Part shown: positions 43,334 through 52,732 of the stretch, piece by piece | Position numbering within the stretch: the stretch's first letter is position 1 | Layout: every line of letters begins with the position of its first letter | DNA from: Phycisphaeraceae bacterium | GTDB lineage: Bacteria; Planctomycetota; Phycisphaerae; Phycisphaerales; UBA1924 | NCBI GenBank assembly: GCA_019636535.1 | Contig: JAHBXK010000022.1 | Coordinates: 1-60,003, forward strand | DNA: 60,003 bases | Reading direction: 5' to 3' | Notes under the pieces: model-generated | Seen by the model: the letters and a program-made list of their open reading frames with translations, nothing else | Told to the model about the DNA's origin: nothing | The model's database searches: none | Program-made: the position numbers and the translations under genes

Positions 43334-44332
43334 ATGAACTCCGCAGTCTCCATCTCCAACGTCCGCAAGTCGTTCGGCTCGAAGGTCGCCGTGGACGACC
43401 TGAACCTCGAAATCCCCTCCGGGTCGCTCTGCGGCTTCATCGGCCCCAACGGCGCGGGCAAGACCACGACGATCCGGATGGTGATGTCGATCATCTTTCC
43501 GGATCGCGGCGACATCCGCGTGCTCGGCAAGGCCTCCGCCATGGAGTCCAAGGACCGGATCGGCTACCTGCCCGAGGAACGCGGCGTCTATCGCAAGATG
43601 AAGGTCGCGCCATTCCTTCGCTACATCGCCCGCCTGAAGGGGGTCGACGGACCCGCCGCCGCCAAGCGCTCGGCCGATTGGCTCGAGCGCGTCGGCCTTG
43701 CCGAGAGTGCTGGGCGACGGTGCGAGGAACTCTCCAAGGGCATGCAGCAGAAGGTGCAGTTCATCGCCTCGGTCATCCACGAGCCGGAACTGCTCATCCT
43801 CGACGAAGTCTTCAGTGGACTCGACCCCGTCAATCGCAAGCTTATGCGTGAACTGATCGACGAGCAGCACCGCGCCGGCCGCACGATCATCTTTTCCACC
43901 CACGCGATGTACGAGGCCGAGCAGCTCTGCGACCGGATCTTCATGATCCACCACGGCAAAAAGGTGATCGATGCGCCCCTCGCCGAGATCCGCCGACGTT
44001 TCGACTCGCGCACCGTCATCGTCGAGCCGGTCGGGCCGTTCGACGCCGCGATGGACGCCCTCGCCTCGCTCTCCGGGGTGACGGGCGTCGAGGCCCATCG
44101 CGACGGCCTGCATCTGGCCGTGGCGCCCAGTGCACAACCCGGCAACGTCTTGGCCGACGCCGTGAGCGTGCTCAACGACCCGCCACACAATGGCACCAGG
44201 CGGGTCGAGCGCAAGCGGATCACGCTCGAAGAGGTTTTCATCGATTTGGTAGAGGCTCGGGGCGAAGTGCTCGACGAGAAGGACCGGGCCGAGATCGCCG
44301 AGATCGGAGCCGGAGCGGAGGCACGATCATGA
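43334..44332 (+). CDS. ABC transporter ATP-binding protein (NatA-like)
   Basis: A 332-residue ABC ATPase. Walker A GPNGAGKTTTI at about residues 37-47, signature LSKGMQQKVQF, Walker B ELLILDEVFSGLDPVN and the H-loop STHAMYEAEQ are all intact. The C-terminal ~100 residues form the regulatory tail of the ABC-2 export type. It is followed by a permease whose ATG overlaps its TGA, so they make one two-component transporter similar to Na+-efflux or antibiotic exporters. The substrate is unknown. Confidence 0.94.
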   Translation: MNSAVSISNVRKSFGSKVAVDDLNLEIPSGSLCGFIGPNGAGKTTTIRMVMSIIFPDRGDIRVLGKASAMESKDRIGYLPEERGVYRKMKVAPFLRYIARLKGVDGPAAAKRSADWLERVGLAESAGRRCEELSKGMQQKVQFIASVIHEPELLILDEVFSGLDPVNRKLMRELIDEQHRAGRTIIFSTHAMYEAEQLCDRIFMIHHGKKVIDAPLAEIRRRFDSRTVIVEPVGPFDAAMDALASLSGVTGVEAHRDGLHLAVAPSAQPGNVLADAVSVLNDPPHNGTRRVERKRITLEEVFIDLVEARGEVLDEKDRAEIAEIGAGAEARS

Positions 44333-45744
44333 TCCGCAAGATGCTCGACGTCGCTCTCCGAGAGTTCAGCGCGACGGTCCTCACAAAGGGCTTCCTGCTG
44401 GGCGTCTTCCTTCCACCGATCCTCATGATCGGCGCCGTGATGCTCATCCCGGCACTGATGAACCAGACCCCGCCCCGCACCCAGGGTCGAATCGCCGTGA
44501 TCGATCGGTCGGGGTCCGTCGTCGACGGCATTCGCGCGGAACTCTCGCCCGAGCGCATGAGTGCAACACGCGAAGAGCGACGCCACCAGGCCCGCGAGTT
44601 GGTCACCAAAAACGCACCGGGCGTTGTGCCCGAAGAGCAGATGGACCGGGCACTCGATCAGGCGATGCGACAGGCGGCAGCCGATGGCCCAAGCCTGAGC
44701 GTCGAGACGCTGTTCGCTGACGCAGATTCGGAATCGGCCAAGGCGGAGATCCCCACCACGCGCAGACGATCCGACCTGACCGACAAGGACCCCCGCCTGG
44801 CCGTGGTGGTTGTGCCCGAGGGCGCCGTCACGAAACCGCAAGGTCGGGACGGACCCGCCGAGTTCGAGCCCTTCGAAATTTACTCCGCTCCGACGCTCGA
44901 CATCGAGGTCAAGGGCATCATCCAGGGCGCGGTGGAACGTTCGATCGTCAACGCCCGCATCGCCGCGGCCGGGCTCGACGCACGCGAAGTACGAGCGCTC
45001 ACCGCGACCCCCCGATCGAACGCTGTCACCGTCACGCAGACCGGCGAACGCAAAACCAGCGAGATCGCCTCGATGCTCGTGCCCGGCGCCTTCATGCTGC
45101 TGCTCTGGATCAGCGTCTTTACGGCGGGCCAGTCCCTGCTGACGTCGACGATCGAGGAAAAGGGTTCTCGTGTCATGGAGGTGCTCCTTTCGGCCGTCTC
45201 GCCGCTCGAACTCATGACCGGCAAGATTCTCGGCCAGATGGGCGTCGGTCTGCTGATCCTGAGCATCTACGGCGGCGTCGGAGTCATCTCGCTCGTGGCC
45301 TTGGCCATGGCCGACCTGATCGACCCGATGAACCTCGTCTATCTCGCGTTCTACTTCCTCATCGCCTACTTCATCATCGCGTGCCTGATGGCCGCCGTCG
45401 GTTCGGCCGTCTCGGATCTGCGCGAGGCCCAATCGCTCATGGGTCCCGTCATGATCGTGCTGGTCATCCCCATGATGCTCTGGATGCCCATCATGCGAAA
45501 CCCGAACAGCATGTTTGCGCAGGTCTGCAGTTTCATCCCGCCGATCAGCCCGTTCGTCATGGTCCTGCGACTTGGCGGGAGCGAGCCGGTGCCCTTCTGG
45601 CAGATCCCCGCGTCCATCGCTCTGGGCATCGCCACGGTCGGTGTGGCGCTCTGGGCCACGGCCAAGATCTTCCGGATCGGCGTGCTGATGTACGGCAAGC
45701 CGCCCTCCTTTGGCACCCTCATTTCGTGGGTGCGGATGGCGTGA
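44329..45744 (+). CDS. ABC-2 type permease (NatB-like)
   Basis: A 471-residue membrane protein. A first transmembrane helix (GFLLGVFLPPILMIGAVMLI, residues ~18-37) is followed by a ~220-residue extracytoplasmic domain, then five or six helices (MLLLWISVFTAGQSLLTSTI, MGVGLLILSIYGGVGVISLV, LAFYFLIAYFIIACLMAAVG). This matches the NatB/YhaP permease with a large loop. The segment IEEKGSRVMEVLLSAVSPLE is the usual coupling helix of the family. Start and stop overlap its neighbours on both sides, consistent with one operon with the ATPase and the methyltransferase. Confidence 0.9.
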   Translation: MIRKMLDVALREFSATVLTKGFLLGVFLPPILMIGAVMLIPALMNQTPPRTQGRIAVIDRSGSVVDGIRAELSPERMSATREERRHQARELVTKNAPGVVPEEQMDRALDQAMRQAAADGPSLSVETLFADADSESAKAEIPTTRRRSDLTDKDPRLAVVVVPEGAVTKPQGRDGPAEFEPFEIYSAPTLDIEVKGIIQGAVERSIVNARIAAAGLDAREVRALTATPRSNAVTVTQTGERKTSEIASMLVPGAFMLLLWISVFTAGQSLLTSTIEEKGSRVMEVLLSAVSPLELMTGKILGQMGVGLLILSIYGGVGVISLVALAMADLIDPMNLVYLAFYFLIAYFIIACLMAAVGSAVSDLREAQSLMGPVMIVLVIPMMLWMPIMRNPNSMFAQVCSFIPPISPFVMVLRLGGSEPVPFWQIPASIALGIATVGVALWATAKIFRIGVLMYGKPPSFGTLISWVRMA

Positions 45745-46673
45745 GCAAGCGACCCACCAAGCCTCGAATTCAGGCAGCCACGAAGGGCAGACCATCGCGT
45801 CCGACGAAGTCGCGAGCGGCCGAGCCCGTGGCGCTCGATCGTTTCGATCTCTACGAGTTCTGCGTGCAATCGCCGGGCTACGACGCCCGGGTGCTCGAGG
45901 CGATCCACGGCGGCAGACCCCGCGTCCTAGGCGAGGATTTCTGCGGCACGGCCGCCCTGTGCAGGGCGTGGGTGGATCTCGACCCCGGCCGACGCGCCGT
46001 TGCCGTCGATCACGACCCCGTCGTGATCGAGCGTGCGTTGTCCTCCAACGCACAACGAGCGCCGGGCGACCCGCGCAGGCGCATCGAACCGCGTACGCGC
46101 ATCGACTATCTCCTTGCCGACGTCCGCGACGCCGACGACACCGCCGATGTGATCGCCCTGCTGAACTACGCGATCTGCGAGATTCACACACGGTCTGCGC
46201 TGATCGAATACTTCGCGCACGCCAGACAGCGAGTCCGCGCCAAGGGGTGCCTGATCTGCGACATCTACACCGGCAACGACGCCTTTCTCCCAGGCGAGAC
46301 CACCCGCACGTTCGAACACCCATCGCATCAAACAGTCCTGTACACATGGGATCAGCGCGAGGCCAATCCGCTCACCGGCTTGGTCGAGAACTCGATCCAC
46401 TTCGAGGTTCGCACATCGCACAAGACAAAGCGAGGTGGGGATGGATCGAGATTCCCCGCCCGCAGCATCAAGGACGCCTTCGTCTACCGCTGGCGACTCT
46501 GGTCGATCCCCGAACTCCGTGACGCGATGACCGAGGCCGGCTTCGCCTCGACCCAGGTTTACCCCCGCAGCGCTGAGGCCGTCACCGACGACGACCGATT
46601 CATCGTTGAGCAATTGCTCAATCCCGACGAACTGCCGGACAGTTTCAGTTGCTACGTCGTCGGGCGTGTCTGA
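45741..46673 (+). CDS. SAM-dependent methyltransferase-like protein
   Basis: A 310-residue protein with a class I methyltransferase-like fold: RVLGEDFCGTAALCRAWVDL (motif I position, with GEDFCG instead of ExGxGxG), AVAVDHDPVVIERAL (motif II with Asp) and LLADVRDADDTADVIALLNY. The N-terminal ~30 residues are Lys/Arg-rich. The GTG start overlaps the permease stop (GTGA), so it is translated with the transporter. Its substrate is unknown; coupling with an exporter suggests modification of the exported compound or of a self-protecting target, but this is inference. Confidence 0.8.
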   Translation: MSKRPTKPRIQAATKGRPSRPTKSRAAEPVALDRFDLYEFCVQSPGYDARVLEAIHGGRPRVLGEDFCGTAALCRAWVDLDPGRRAVAVDHDPVVIERALSSNAQRAPGDPRRRIEPRTRIDYLLADVRDADDTADVIALLNYAICEIHTRSALIEYFAHARQRVRAKGCLICDIYTGNDAFLPGETTRTFEHPSHQTVLYTWDQREANPLTGLVENSIHFEVRTSHKTKRGGDGSRFPARSIKDAFVYRWRLWSIPELRDAMTEAGFASTQVYPRSAEAVTDDDRFIVEQLLNPDELPDSFSCYVVGRV

Positions 46674-46720
46674 GTCGTCTCGCCGCGCCGCTCTGCCGCG
46701 GTATCTCGTTGCCGCTTCCC

Positions 46721-47536
46721 CTACACCGCCACCGGCGCGGGGAGCGCCGGGTGCGGCTCGTACCCGAGAATTTCGACATCTCCTGGCGTGAACGCGAAGA
46801 GGTCACGCACGCCGGGATTCAACCGCAGAGTCGGCAACGTTCGCGGCGTCCGTCGAAGCAACTCCTCAGCCTGCTCCAGGTGATTCTCGTACAGATGCAC
46901 GTCGCCGAAGGTGTGGATGAACTCCCCCGGTTCCAGCCCTGTGCAATGCGCCACCATGCACGTCAGCAGGGCATAGCTGGCAATGTTGAACGGCACACCC
47001 AAGTACAAGTCCGCGCTCCGCTGGTACAACTGGCAACTCAGTCTCCCCGGCCCCCCGCCCTCCCCGCCGCCACTCACATAGAACTGGAACATCGTGTGGC
47101 ACGGCGGCAGTGCCATGCTCGGCACGTCCGCAACATTCCATGCACTGACGATCAGCCGCCGCGAATCCGGCTTGTGCCGGATGTCGTGCAGCACCTGCGC
47201 GATCTGGTCCACCGTCCGCCCGTCCGGGCACGCCCAACTCCGCCACTGCTTGCCGTAGACCGGCCCGAGGTCGCCGCGCTCATCGGCCCACTCGTCCCAG
47301 ATTGTGACCTTGTGATCGTGCAAAAACTTGACGTTCGTGTCGCCACGCAAAAACCACAGCAACTCGACGATCACCGACCGCGTGTGGATCTTGCGCGCTG
47401 TGACGAGCGGAAAGCCCGCCGAAAGATCGAACCGAAGTTGATGTCCAAAGACGCTCCGCGTCCCAGTCCCCGTCCGGTCAGTCCGCCGCTCGCCCCGTTC
47501 CAACACCAGCCGAATCAGGTCCAAATAGTTCCGCAC
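46721..47536 (-). CDS. thyA: Thymidylate synthase ThyA
   Basis: Methylates dUMP to dTMP with methylene-tetrahydrofolate. The 271-residue protein shows [19 protein letters not shown], the active-site cysteine in [12 protein letters not shown], and [20 protein letters not shown]. The GTG at 47536 aligns with the usual N-terminus ([15 protein letters not shown]) and has GGAGG five bases upstream, so it is preferred over the GTG at 47578 that overlaps the preceding gene's stop. There are glycine-rich insertions ([10 protein letters not shown]). It follows a PadR-controlled membrane protein gene, an unusual partner for thyA. Confidence 0.95.
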   Translation of the reverse strand: MRNYLDLIRLVLERGERRTDRTGTGTRSVFGHQLRFDLSAGFPLVTARKIHTRSVIVELLWFLRGDTNVKFLHDHKVTIWDEWADERGDLGPVYGKQWRSWACPDGRTVDQIAQVLHDIRHKPDSRRLIVSAWNVADVPSMALPPCHTMFQFYVSGGGEGGGPGRLSCQLYQRSADLYLGVPFNIASYALLTCMVAHCTGLEPGEFIHTFGDVHLYENHLEQAEELLRRTPRTLPTLRLNPGVRDLFAFTPGDVEILGYEPHPALPAPVAV

Positions 47537-47574
47537 TTGATCCTCCGTGACGCGGCATGATACCGGCGCACGGT

Positions 47575-49548
47575 TCACATCCCGGCGGGCGCATCCTTGC
47601 TGTCGGCTGGGGGCGCCTCGGAGGATCCCGCAGAATCCGACACCGACGAGCCGGGCGTCTTTGGCATCAGATGCTGCGGCGGCATATAGACATGGTCCAA
47701 CCCGATGAAGGCGGCCTCTCCTCCACCGCCGCTCACCCGTGCCCGCTCCACCCACTCCCGAACTCGCCAACCCAGCGCACTCGCCGAATCGCTGAACATC
47801 CGCCCCCCGTCGTCGGTGTAGTCCGTCCCGACCGAATAGAGGACGTACCTCGACTCCGCGCCATCGCCGCTCCGCCGATATCGAAGCAGCTGACCGGTGA
47901 ACCGATCGATCGGCCGAACCGGCAACACGTTGCGCCCGAGATCCTCCAATCGCTCCGGGAACGAGCCGTGCCGCCGACGGTGCAACTCCAGAGCGATCAT
48001 CGTGAGCCCGGCCTCGCGCGTCATCGCGCTGGTGTTGCACCCGATTACGTATCGGTCCAGCGCGGGTGTCAGCAGTCGCCCGACATCCAGCGGTCCACCG
48101 ATCCCCTTCGACGTGCGGGCAACCACCGCCAAGTCCGCAGAGCTGGCGATCGTCCACTTCCACATCGGCGTCGTAGCGCGATTCTCAACAAGCCGCATCA
48201 CTTCGTCATACTCACTCACGGTCCTCAATCGCCCCGACGCCACCGCGGCGACCACCGGTCCGACCGCCATCGTTCCGAACCCCGCACCGCTGTCTTCACC
48301 CCCACCCTGGACCGAAATGGTCACGAGTTGCGAAAGCGTTCGCAGCCCTCGAGCCGTCAACCGACCGTCCCCTCGTCCGTCATCGGAGTAGATGTGCTGA
48401 ACCGCGTCCATGAACATCGCCCGTTCGCCGTGCAGACTCAGCGATAGTGGTCCGCCCTCCATGTCCCCCGCGAGCGATGCGTACATGGAAAGCACGTGCG
48501 CCAGCTCGATCAGCGTCCCGTCGCTCAACGCTTCGGGATGCCTCAACAGCACCTCCGCGAGCGTGCTCACGCCCATCGTCATGATCGCCTGCGATACCAG
48601 ATCCGAGATCAGGGTCGGCTGCTGACGGATGAGCCTTGCGATGTCGAACACCGCCCGAATCGACTCAGCCGCCCGTTCGCCGTCTCCCGTCTCCGCGGCC
48701 AGCCTCGCGTCGAAGCACAGCAACCGCGCATACCTCCGTAGCTCGCCCAACTCCGGCAACAGCACACCGATCAGGAGTCGGTCGAACGCATCGCGTTCAG
48801 AGGGCGCGAGGTCAATTTTCAGATGCGCGGCCAGTTCCGGATCCATGTCGCCGTGCCGCGTCAATTCCCGCCCGAGCACAGGCAGCTTCGCAGCGGTCCG
48901 AAGCGTCTCCAGCGGTCCCTGCAGTGCCGCCAACTCAAGCTTCGCGCTCCGGAACTCCTCGCTGTCGGGAGCGCAGTACGGCAGCGACGCATTCCGACCA
49001 ATGCTCTCCGACGACGCCCTCGACGTCGCGAGCATCGCCGCCTTGATCCCCGGCCACGCCCGATGCTCCGCGGGCACCGAAGTCGCCTGCGCATTCAGTT
49101 GAACCAGGTAGTCCACGCTCGGCGACGGCGAAACCAAAAAGAACCGCGCCGCCAGATAGACGTACGCCACGAGCATCACCACCGCCAGCACACCGACGCC
49201 CTGCGCCATCCGGCGCAGCGTCTGATACACCGGACCGCGCTGACGCCTCTTCGCCCGACTGATGAGCATCGCGGCGGACTTCGCATCGCCGAATCTGGCG
49301 ATCAACTCCCCTTCCGAAGCCCCCGCCTCCAGCCCATCCCGAAAGTGCGCGCACAACTCCCGCGCAACGTCCGCTCGCTCCGCCGCGTTCAGCCTCAACT
49401 TCCCGCTCACCGCCAGCACCGCGTTCTGCAACGCGGTGGGCAGCCCCGATCCTCTCACGATCTCGACGGGCGATCGAACGGCCATGCGATGTCCGCGTCC
49501 CTCAGCGCTCCCCATCGCCAAGGCCGTGTCTCCGCTTCGGTTGCTCAC
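47575..49548 (-). CDS. PadR-associated membrane protein
   Basis: A 657-residue membrane protein. Residues ~40-105 form a small helical region ([40 protein letters not shown]) like the permease-prefix domains that accompany PadR regulators. One membrane helix follows ([20 protein letters not shown], ~117-136), then a ~500-residue helical extracytoplasmic domain and a Ser/Ala/Asp-rich end. The full domain is not one I recognise. Its GTG start overlaps the PadR stop (GTGA), and its own stop is 41 bases from thyA. Permease-prefix proteins often fuse to transporters; here no transporter is visible. Confidence 0.75.
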   Translation of the reverse strand: MSNRSGDTALAMGSAEGRGHRMAVRSPVEIVRGSGLPTALQNAVLAVSGKLRLNAAERADVARELCAHFRDGLEAGASEGELIARFGDAKSAAMLISRAKRRQRGPVYQTLRRMAQGVGVLAVVMLVAYVYLAARFFLVSPSPSVDYLVQLNAQATSVPAEHRAWPGIKAAMLATSRASSESIGRNASLPYCAPDSEEFRSAKLELAALQGPLETLRTAAKLPVLGRELTRHGDMDPELAAHLKIDLAPSERDAFDRLLIGVLLPELGELRRYARLLCFDARLAAETGDGERAAESIRAVFDIARLIRQQPTLISDLVSQAIMTMGVSTLAEVLLRHPEALSDGTLIELAHVLSMYASLAGDMEGGPLSLSLHGERAMFMDAVQHIYSDDGRGDGRLTARGLRTLSQLVTISVQGGGEDSGAGFGTMAVGPVVAAVASGRLRTVSEYDEVMRLVENRATTPMWKWTIASSADLAVVARTSKGIGGPLDVGRLLTPALDRYVIGCNTSAMTREAGLTMIALELHRRRHGSFPERLEDLGRNVLPVRPIDRFTGQLLRYRRSGDGAESRYVLYSVGTDYTDDGGRMFSDSASALGWRVREWVERARVSGGGGEAAFIGLDHVYMPPQHLMPKTPGSSVSDSAGSSEAPPADSKDAPAGM

Positions 49549-49910
49549 GCGCGCCCCCCTTCGACGACCGGCAGAATCCGGGCCGAGACGACCCCGATCG
49601 CCTCCATCGCACGCGTCACCGCCTGCCACTGGCTCGACTCTTCCGCCAGCCGCGTCTTTCCCGCCTCCGTAAGGCTGTAGTACTTCCGCTCCCGGCCTCC
49701 CTCAGTGGCGTCCCACCGCGAGGCGATGAGCCCTTTGGCCTCAAGGTTGTAAAGCAACGGGTAGAGCGTGCTCTGCCCCATCCCCAGCACCCCAGACGTC
49801 CTCTCGTCAAGGGTTTCCACCAACTGATACCCGTACATCTCGCCTCGTTCGAGGAGTTTGAGCACCGCAACGGGCCCCGCACCACGCATCAACTCACGCT
49901 CGATCCGCAT
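49545..49910 (-). CDS. PadR-family transcription regulator
   Basis: A 121-residue winged-helix DNA-binding protein of the PadR family: AVLKLLERGEMYGYQLVETL, then GQSTLYPLLYNLEAKGLIAS and the wing WDATEGGRERKYYSLTEAGK. The C-terminal helix makes the dimer interface. This protein type generally represses its own operon and nearby genes. A near-perfect palindrome lies 34 bases upstream of its ATG. The stop overlaps the GTG of the membrane protein gene. Confidence 0.95.
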   Translation of the reverse strand: MRIERELMRGAGPVAVLKLLERGEMYGYQLVETLDERTSGVLGMGQSTLYPLLYNLEAKGLIASRWDATEGGRERKYYSLTEAGKTRLAEESSQWQAVTRAMEAIGVVSARILPVVEGGRA

Positions 49911-49943
49911 TGTTTAACACTCCGTGAGCGTGCCTTGTGGCAC

Positions 49944-49964
49944 ATACTATGTCACACGTAGTAT
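49944..49964 (-). promoter_or_regulatory. Probable PadR operator palindrome
   Basis: ATACTATGT-CAC-ACGTAGTAT is a 9-base inverted repeat with one mismatch, placed 34-54 bases upstream of the PadR ATG. It contains -10-like TAGTAT and overlapping GTATAC sequences. PadR proteins bind short AT-containing palindromes with ATGT/ACAT-like centres, so this site fits autoregulation. The assignment is by position and shape. Confidence 0.6.
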
Positions 49965-50055
49965 ACGTCGGTTCGTTCCGCCGGTTGCATGAATCCGTGC
50001 CCAACGCGACCTCCGCCAACCGCCCTGTTCACGTCGCTCGAGTCGTGCCCGACGG

Positions 50056-51636
50056 TCAACGCTGCCTCGACAGCCGCAGCCGCGTTGTGGCGTGCTCTCC
50101 GCGACGAACGTACGAGACCTCCACCTCCTGCCCCGGCGTCAGGTCGGCCAGCACGCGGGCGTAGTCGTACAGATCGTGCAGCGACTGCCCGTTGATCGAC
50201 GTCACCACGTCACCAAATTTCAGCCCGCCCGCCTGCCGCTCGAACGGGTACGAGATGATCCGAAGACCGCCACCGGTCCACGACGCCCCCGACTCGAGTT
50301 CGACCGGCAACACCGCCATGCCGCGCGTCACGCTCTCGGCCACCTCCGGCAGACCACGCAGCCACACCGTCAGATCGCGTTGAATGTCGCGAAGACCCTT
50401 TTCGAACGTGAGTTCGAAGGCTAGTCTGCCTGTCCGGTCCTCCCGGTAGTTCTTGACGTAGGTCGTGTACCACTCGCGCAGTTTCCCCTGATCGTACAGG
50501 TACATGAACAGCGCCCGAGCCTGCGCGTACTGCGCGAGCGGCCGAGTTCGCACGAACTGCGACTGCTGGAGTTCAAAGAACACATCCAGCGGCATCAGGC
50601 TCCCCAGGCGGGCCAATCGCTTCGCCTGGTTCGTCCGCCAACTCGGCAACGGCTTCATCCGCCCGTCCGGCCCATCCGCAACATCCTCCACGAGGCTGCA
50701 CAGACCTTCCATGATCCACGCCGGGTGGCGCTGACCCAGCGAGTCCATGTGCCGCCAGTGCAGCACATGCCAGTACTCGTGCCGCAGCGTCGAGCCGAGG
50801 TCTTTCGAGATCAGCCGCTTCAGATCGTGGCTGTATTCGCCACCGATCCGTTCCCACGCAGCGCCGTACTTCTCCGCCGCCCACTCGCGAAAGTCGCGTG
50901 CGTTCGGCAACAACACCATGACCCAAGCGTGCTGGACATTCCGCGGTCCGCTTCGCCACGGCTCTTCTTCCGGCAGCACGTGCTGCTTCCACCACCGATC
51001 CAGCCGGGCAATCTCGGCACGCGCCTGACCCATCCGCACCGAGTCGAACGCCGAGACGTACGCCAATCGCATCGACTCTTCGCGCTCGAAGGTGTACCCC
51101 TCGGTGTACCTGCTCTTCGCGACGGCCAGATTCGCCTCGACCTGAGCCGTGATGATCCGATCCCACCCCTCGACGATGGCCTTGTACGTCTCCGTCGACC
51201 GCAGCGCCTCGATGTGTGGATCGTTCTCCAGCGTGTGCCGGTCGGAGAACCCGACGGTCACGGCCTTGGTCAGCATCCGCTCGGCCTGCTCCACTTTGCC
51301 CTGAAGGCTCAGCACGCACGCCAGGTTGTACCACGGCACAAAGTTGCGAGGATCGACCCCCAGCCAGCGAAGCAGCGCATCCTCGGCCGAGGCGAAGTCA
51401 TTCTCCTTGAAAGCCGACAGAAACGCACGCTCCGCGTCACGCTTGATCTGCGAGGCTTCATCGAGCGTCACTTGATCGCCAGGCCCGGGCTCCGCAGGCG
51501 GGTCATCGCCGGCAACGGGCAGCGCCCACGACGACACACCCCCGAACGCAAGATGCATCATGAAAGCACACAGCACCCAACACGCTGCGCGTGCGCGGCC
51601 AACGGTCACTCTCGGCTTGTGCGGCGGAAGGTTCAT
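50056..51636 (-). CDS. TPR - HExxH metalloprotease-like - PDZ exported protein
   Basis: A 526-residue protein. A hydrophobic signal region (ARAACWVLCAFMMHLAFGGV) is near residues 15-34. TPR-like helices follow (~75-125; FVPWYNLACVLSLQGKVEQA), then a zinc-peptidase-like core with HEYWH (HExxH) in TLRHEYWHVLHW near residue 280 and a downstream EGLCSLVED that could be the third, glutamate ligand. The C-terminal ~90 residues form a PDZ-like domain (GGLRIISYPFERQAGGLKFG, DVVTSINGQSL). This suggests a surface or periplasmic gluzincin-like protease. It is the last of four genes, 14 bases after purN. Confidence 0.8.
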   Translation of the reverse strand: MNLPPHKPRVTVGRARAACWVLCAFMMHLAFGGVSSWALPVAGDDPPAEPGPGDQVTLDEASQIKRDAERAFLSAFKENDFASAEDALLRWLGVDPRNFVPWYNLACVLSLQGKVEQAERMLTKAVTVGFSDRHTLENDPHIEALRSTETYKAIVEGWDRIITAQVEANLAVAKSRYTEGYTFEREESMRLAYVSAFDSVRMGQARAEIARLDRWWKQHVLPEEEPWRSGPRNVQHAWVMVLLPNARDFREWAAEKYGAAWERIGGEYSHDLKRLISKDLGSTLRHEYWHVLHWRHMDSLGQRHPAWIMEGLCSLVEDVADGPDGRMKPLPSWRTNQAKRLARLGSLMPLDVFFELQQSQFVRTRPLAQYAQARALFMYLYDQGKLREWYTTYVKNYREDRTGRLAFELTFEKGLRDIQRDLTVWLRGLPEVAESVTRGMAVLPVELESGASWTGGGLRIISYPFERQAGGLKFGDVVTSINGQSLHDLYDYARVLADLTPGQEVEVSYVRRGEHATTRLRLSRQR

Positions 51637-51650
51637 GTCGTCGGGTATGG

Positions 51651-52262
51651 CTACGCGCGTTGGTGGTCCTGAGCGATCAACCGACGCAGCGCCTCCGGAT
51701 AGGCCTCGCACTCGAGCGCAAACACGCGAGCCGCCAGCGTGTCGGGCGTGTCGCCATTCTTCACTTCGCACCGGCGCTGCAACAGGATCGCGCCCCGGTC
51801 ATATTCCTCATCGCAAAGGTGGACCGTGCAGCCCGACTCTCGCCTGCCCGCGGCGATGACCGCCTCGTGCACACGCAGCCCGTGCATTCCCTTCCCGCCG
51901 AAGTCGGGCAGAAGGGCGGGGTGGATGTTCACGATCCGGCCGCGATACGCCTCGGGAATCGGCAAGCGCCGCAGATACCCCGCCAGCACCACCCACCCGC
52001 GTTCGGGCGTCACTCCCGCGTTGCGGAGCAGCCCTTCGAGCCGCCCCGACGGAATGTCGCCTCCCTCAATCACAGTAGCGATCCCATGCTCTCGGGCGAT
52101 CTCTTCACCGCGGCAGGGACGCGAAGCAACGACCAACCGGACGTGAGCGTCGAGTTCACCACGGCGGATGACGTCGAGGAGGTTCGTGAGGGACCGGCCA
52201 GTACCCGAAAGCAGAACGGCGAGCGGGACGGATGTGGAGGTTGAAGAAGAGGAGAGCATCAT
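51651..52262 (-). CDS. purN: Phosphoribosylglycinamide formyltransferase
   Basis: Adds a formyl group in the third step of purine synthesis using 10-formyl-tetrahydrofolate. The 203-residue protein has the phosphate-binding LLSGTGRSLTNLLDVI, the catalytic Asn-His pair in VNIHPALLPDFGGKGMHG and the catalytic Asp region HLCDEEYDRGAILLQRR. PurN is usually 190-220 residues. The ATG overlaps the stop of the unknown protein upstream (ATGA), so translation is coupled. It is the only purine gene in this region. Confidence 0.93.
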   Translation of the reverse strand: MMLSSSSTSTSVPLAVLLSGTGRSLTNLLDVIRRGELDAHVRLVVASRPCRGEEIAREHGIATVIEGGDIPSGRLEGLLRNAGVTPERGWVVLAGYLRRLPIPEAYRGRIVNIHPALLPDFGGKGMHGLRVHEAVIAAGRRESGCTVHLCDEEYDRGAILLQRRCEVKNGDTPDTLAARVFALECEAYPEALRRLIAQDHQRA

Positions 52263-52732
52263 GACTCGGCCGACTTTGCTCGTAATAAGTCGAATATCTC
52301 TTCAACGCGGAGGTGGTCGCGGCACCAGTACGAACTCTCGGCGGAATCGACGTTGGCGAATGACTGTTGCAGGCCGAACGCGATGTCACGGGCGAGTTTG
52401 CGGAGGGGAACATGGGCTTGGACAAGGAGCGTTCCAGACTCGTCGTTCCAGTCTCTCGACATCCGCGATGAATAGAGGATGGTTACCGAGACCTGATCCT
52501 GCGAGCCAGAATCGGGAATGCGCTCCAACCGGAGCCGCCAGGCGCCGGGTTCGTCGAACAGGTGGGCCGTTGCGTCCGTTGCGCCTTTGAGCATCATGAG
52601 GATCGCCCTGCACAGGTCCACGAGCGGCTCGAAGATGTGCGTGGTGACAATCTCGACGGGTCCAATCTCGAATTGGAATCTCAGGAGTATCCAGCCCGAC
52701 CGTGGCGGTTCGCACTCGAACAAGCGGCTCAC
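52259..52732 (-). CDS. Unknown protein between STAS gene and purN
   Basis: A 157-residue protein that I do not recognise. It has a beta-rich N-terminal half with the segment GWILLRFQFEIGPVEIVTTH, and a helical segment LVDLCRAILMMLKGATDATA. A cysteine-tryptophan segment ESSYWCRDHLRVEEIFDLLR closes it. No signal peptide or membrane helix is seen. Its start and stop both overlap neighbours (ATGA with the STAS gene, ATGA with purN). It is likely to act with the STAS protein, but this is only context. Confidence 0.75.
   Translation of the reverse strand: MSRLFECEPPRSGWILLRFQFEIGPVEIVTTHIFEPLVDLCRAILMMLKGATDATAHLFDEPGAWRLRLERIPDSGSQDQVSVTILYSSRMSRDWNDESGTLLVQAHVPLRKLARDIAFGLQQSFANVDSAESSYWCRDHLRVEEIFDLLRAKSAES

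Noticed and set aside
43621..46347. Minus-strand frame of about 908 codons
   Set aside because: It lies opposite an ABC transporter operon with intact motifs; the translation is Arg/Asp/Gly-rich shadow sequence.
47536..47578. Upstream GTG for thyA overlapping the previous stop
   Set aside because: The GTG at 47536 has a perfect GGAGG five bases upstream and aligns with the normal ThyA start.
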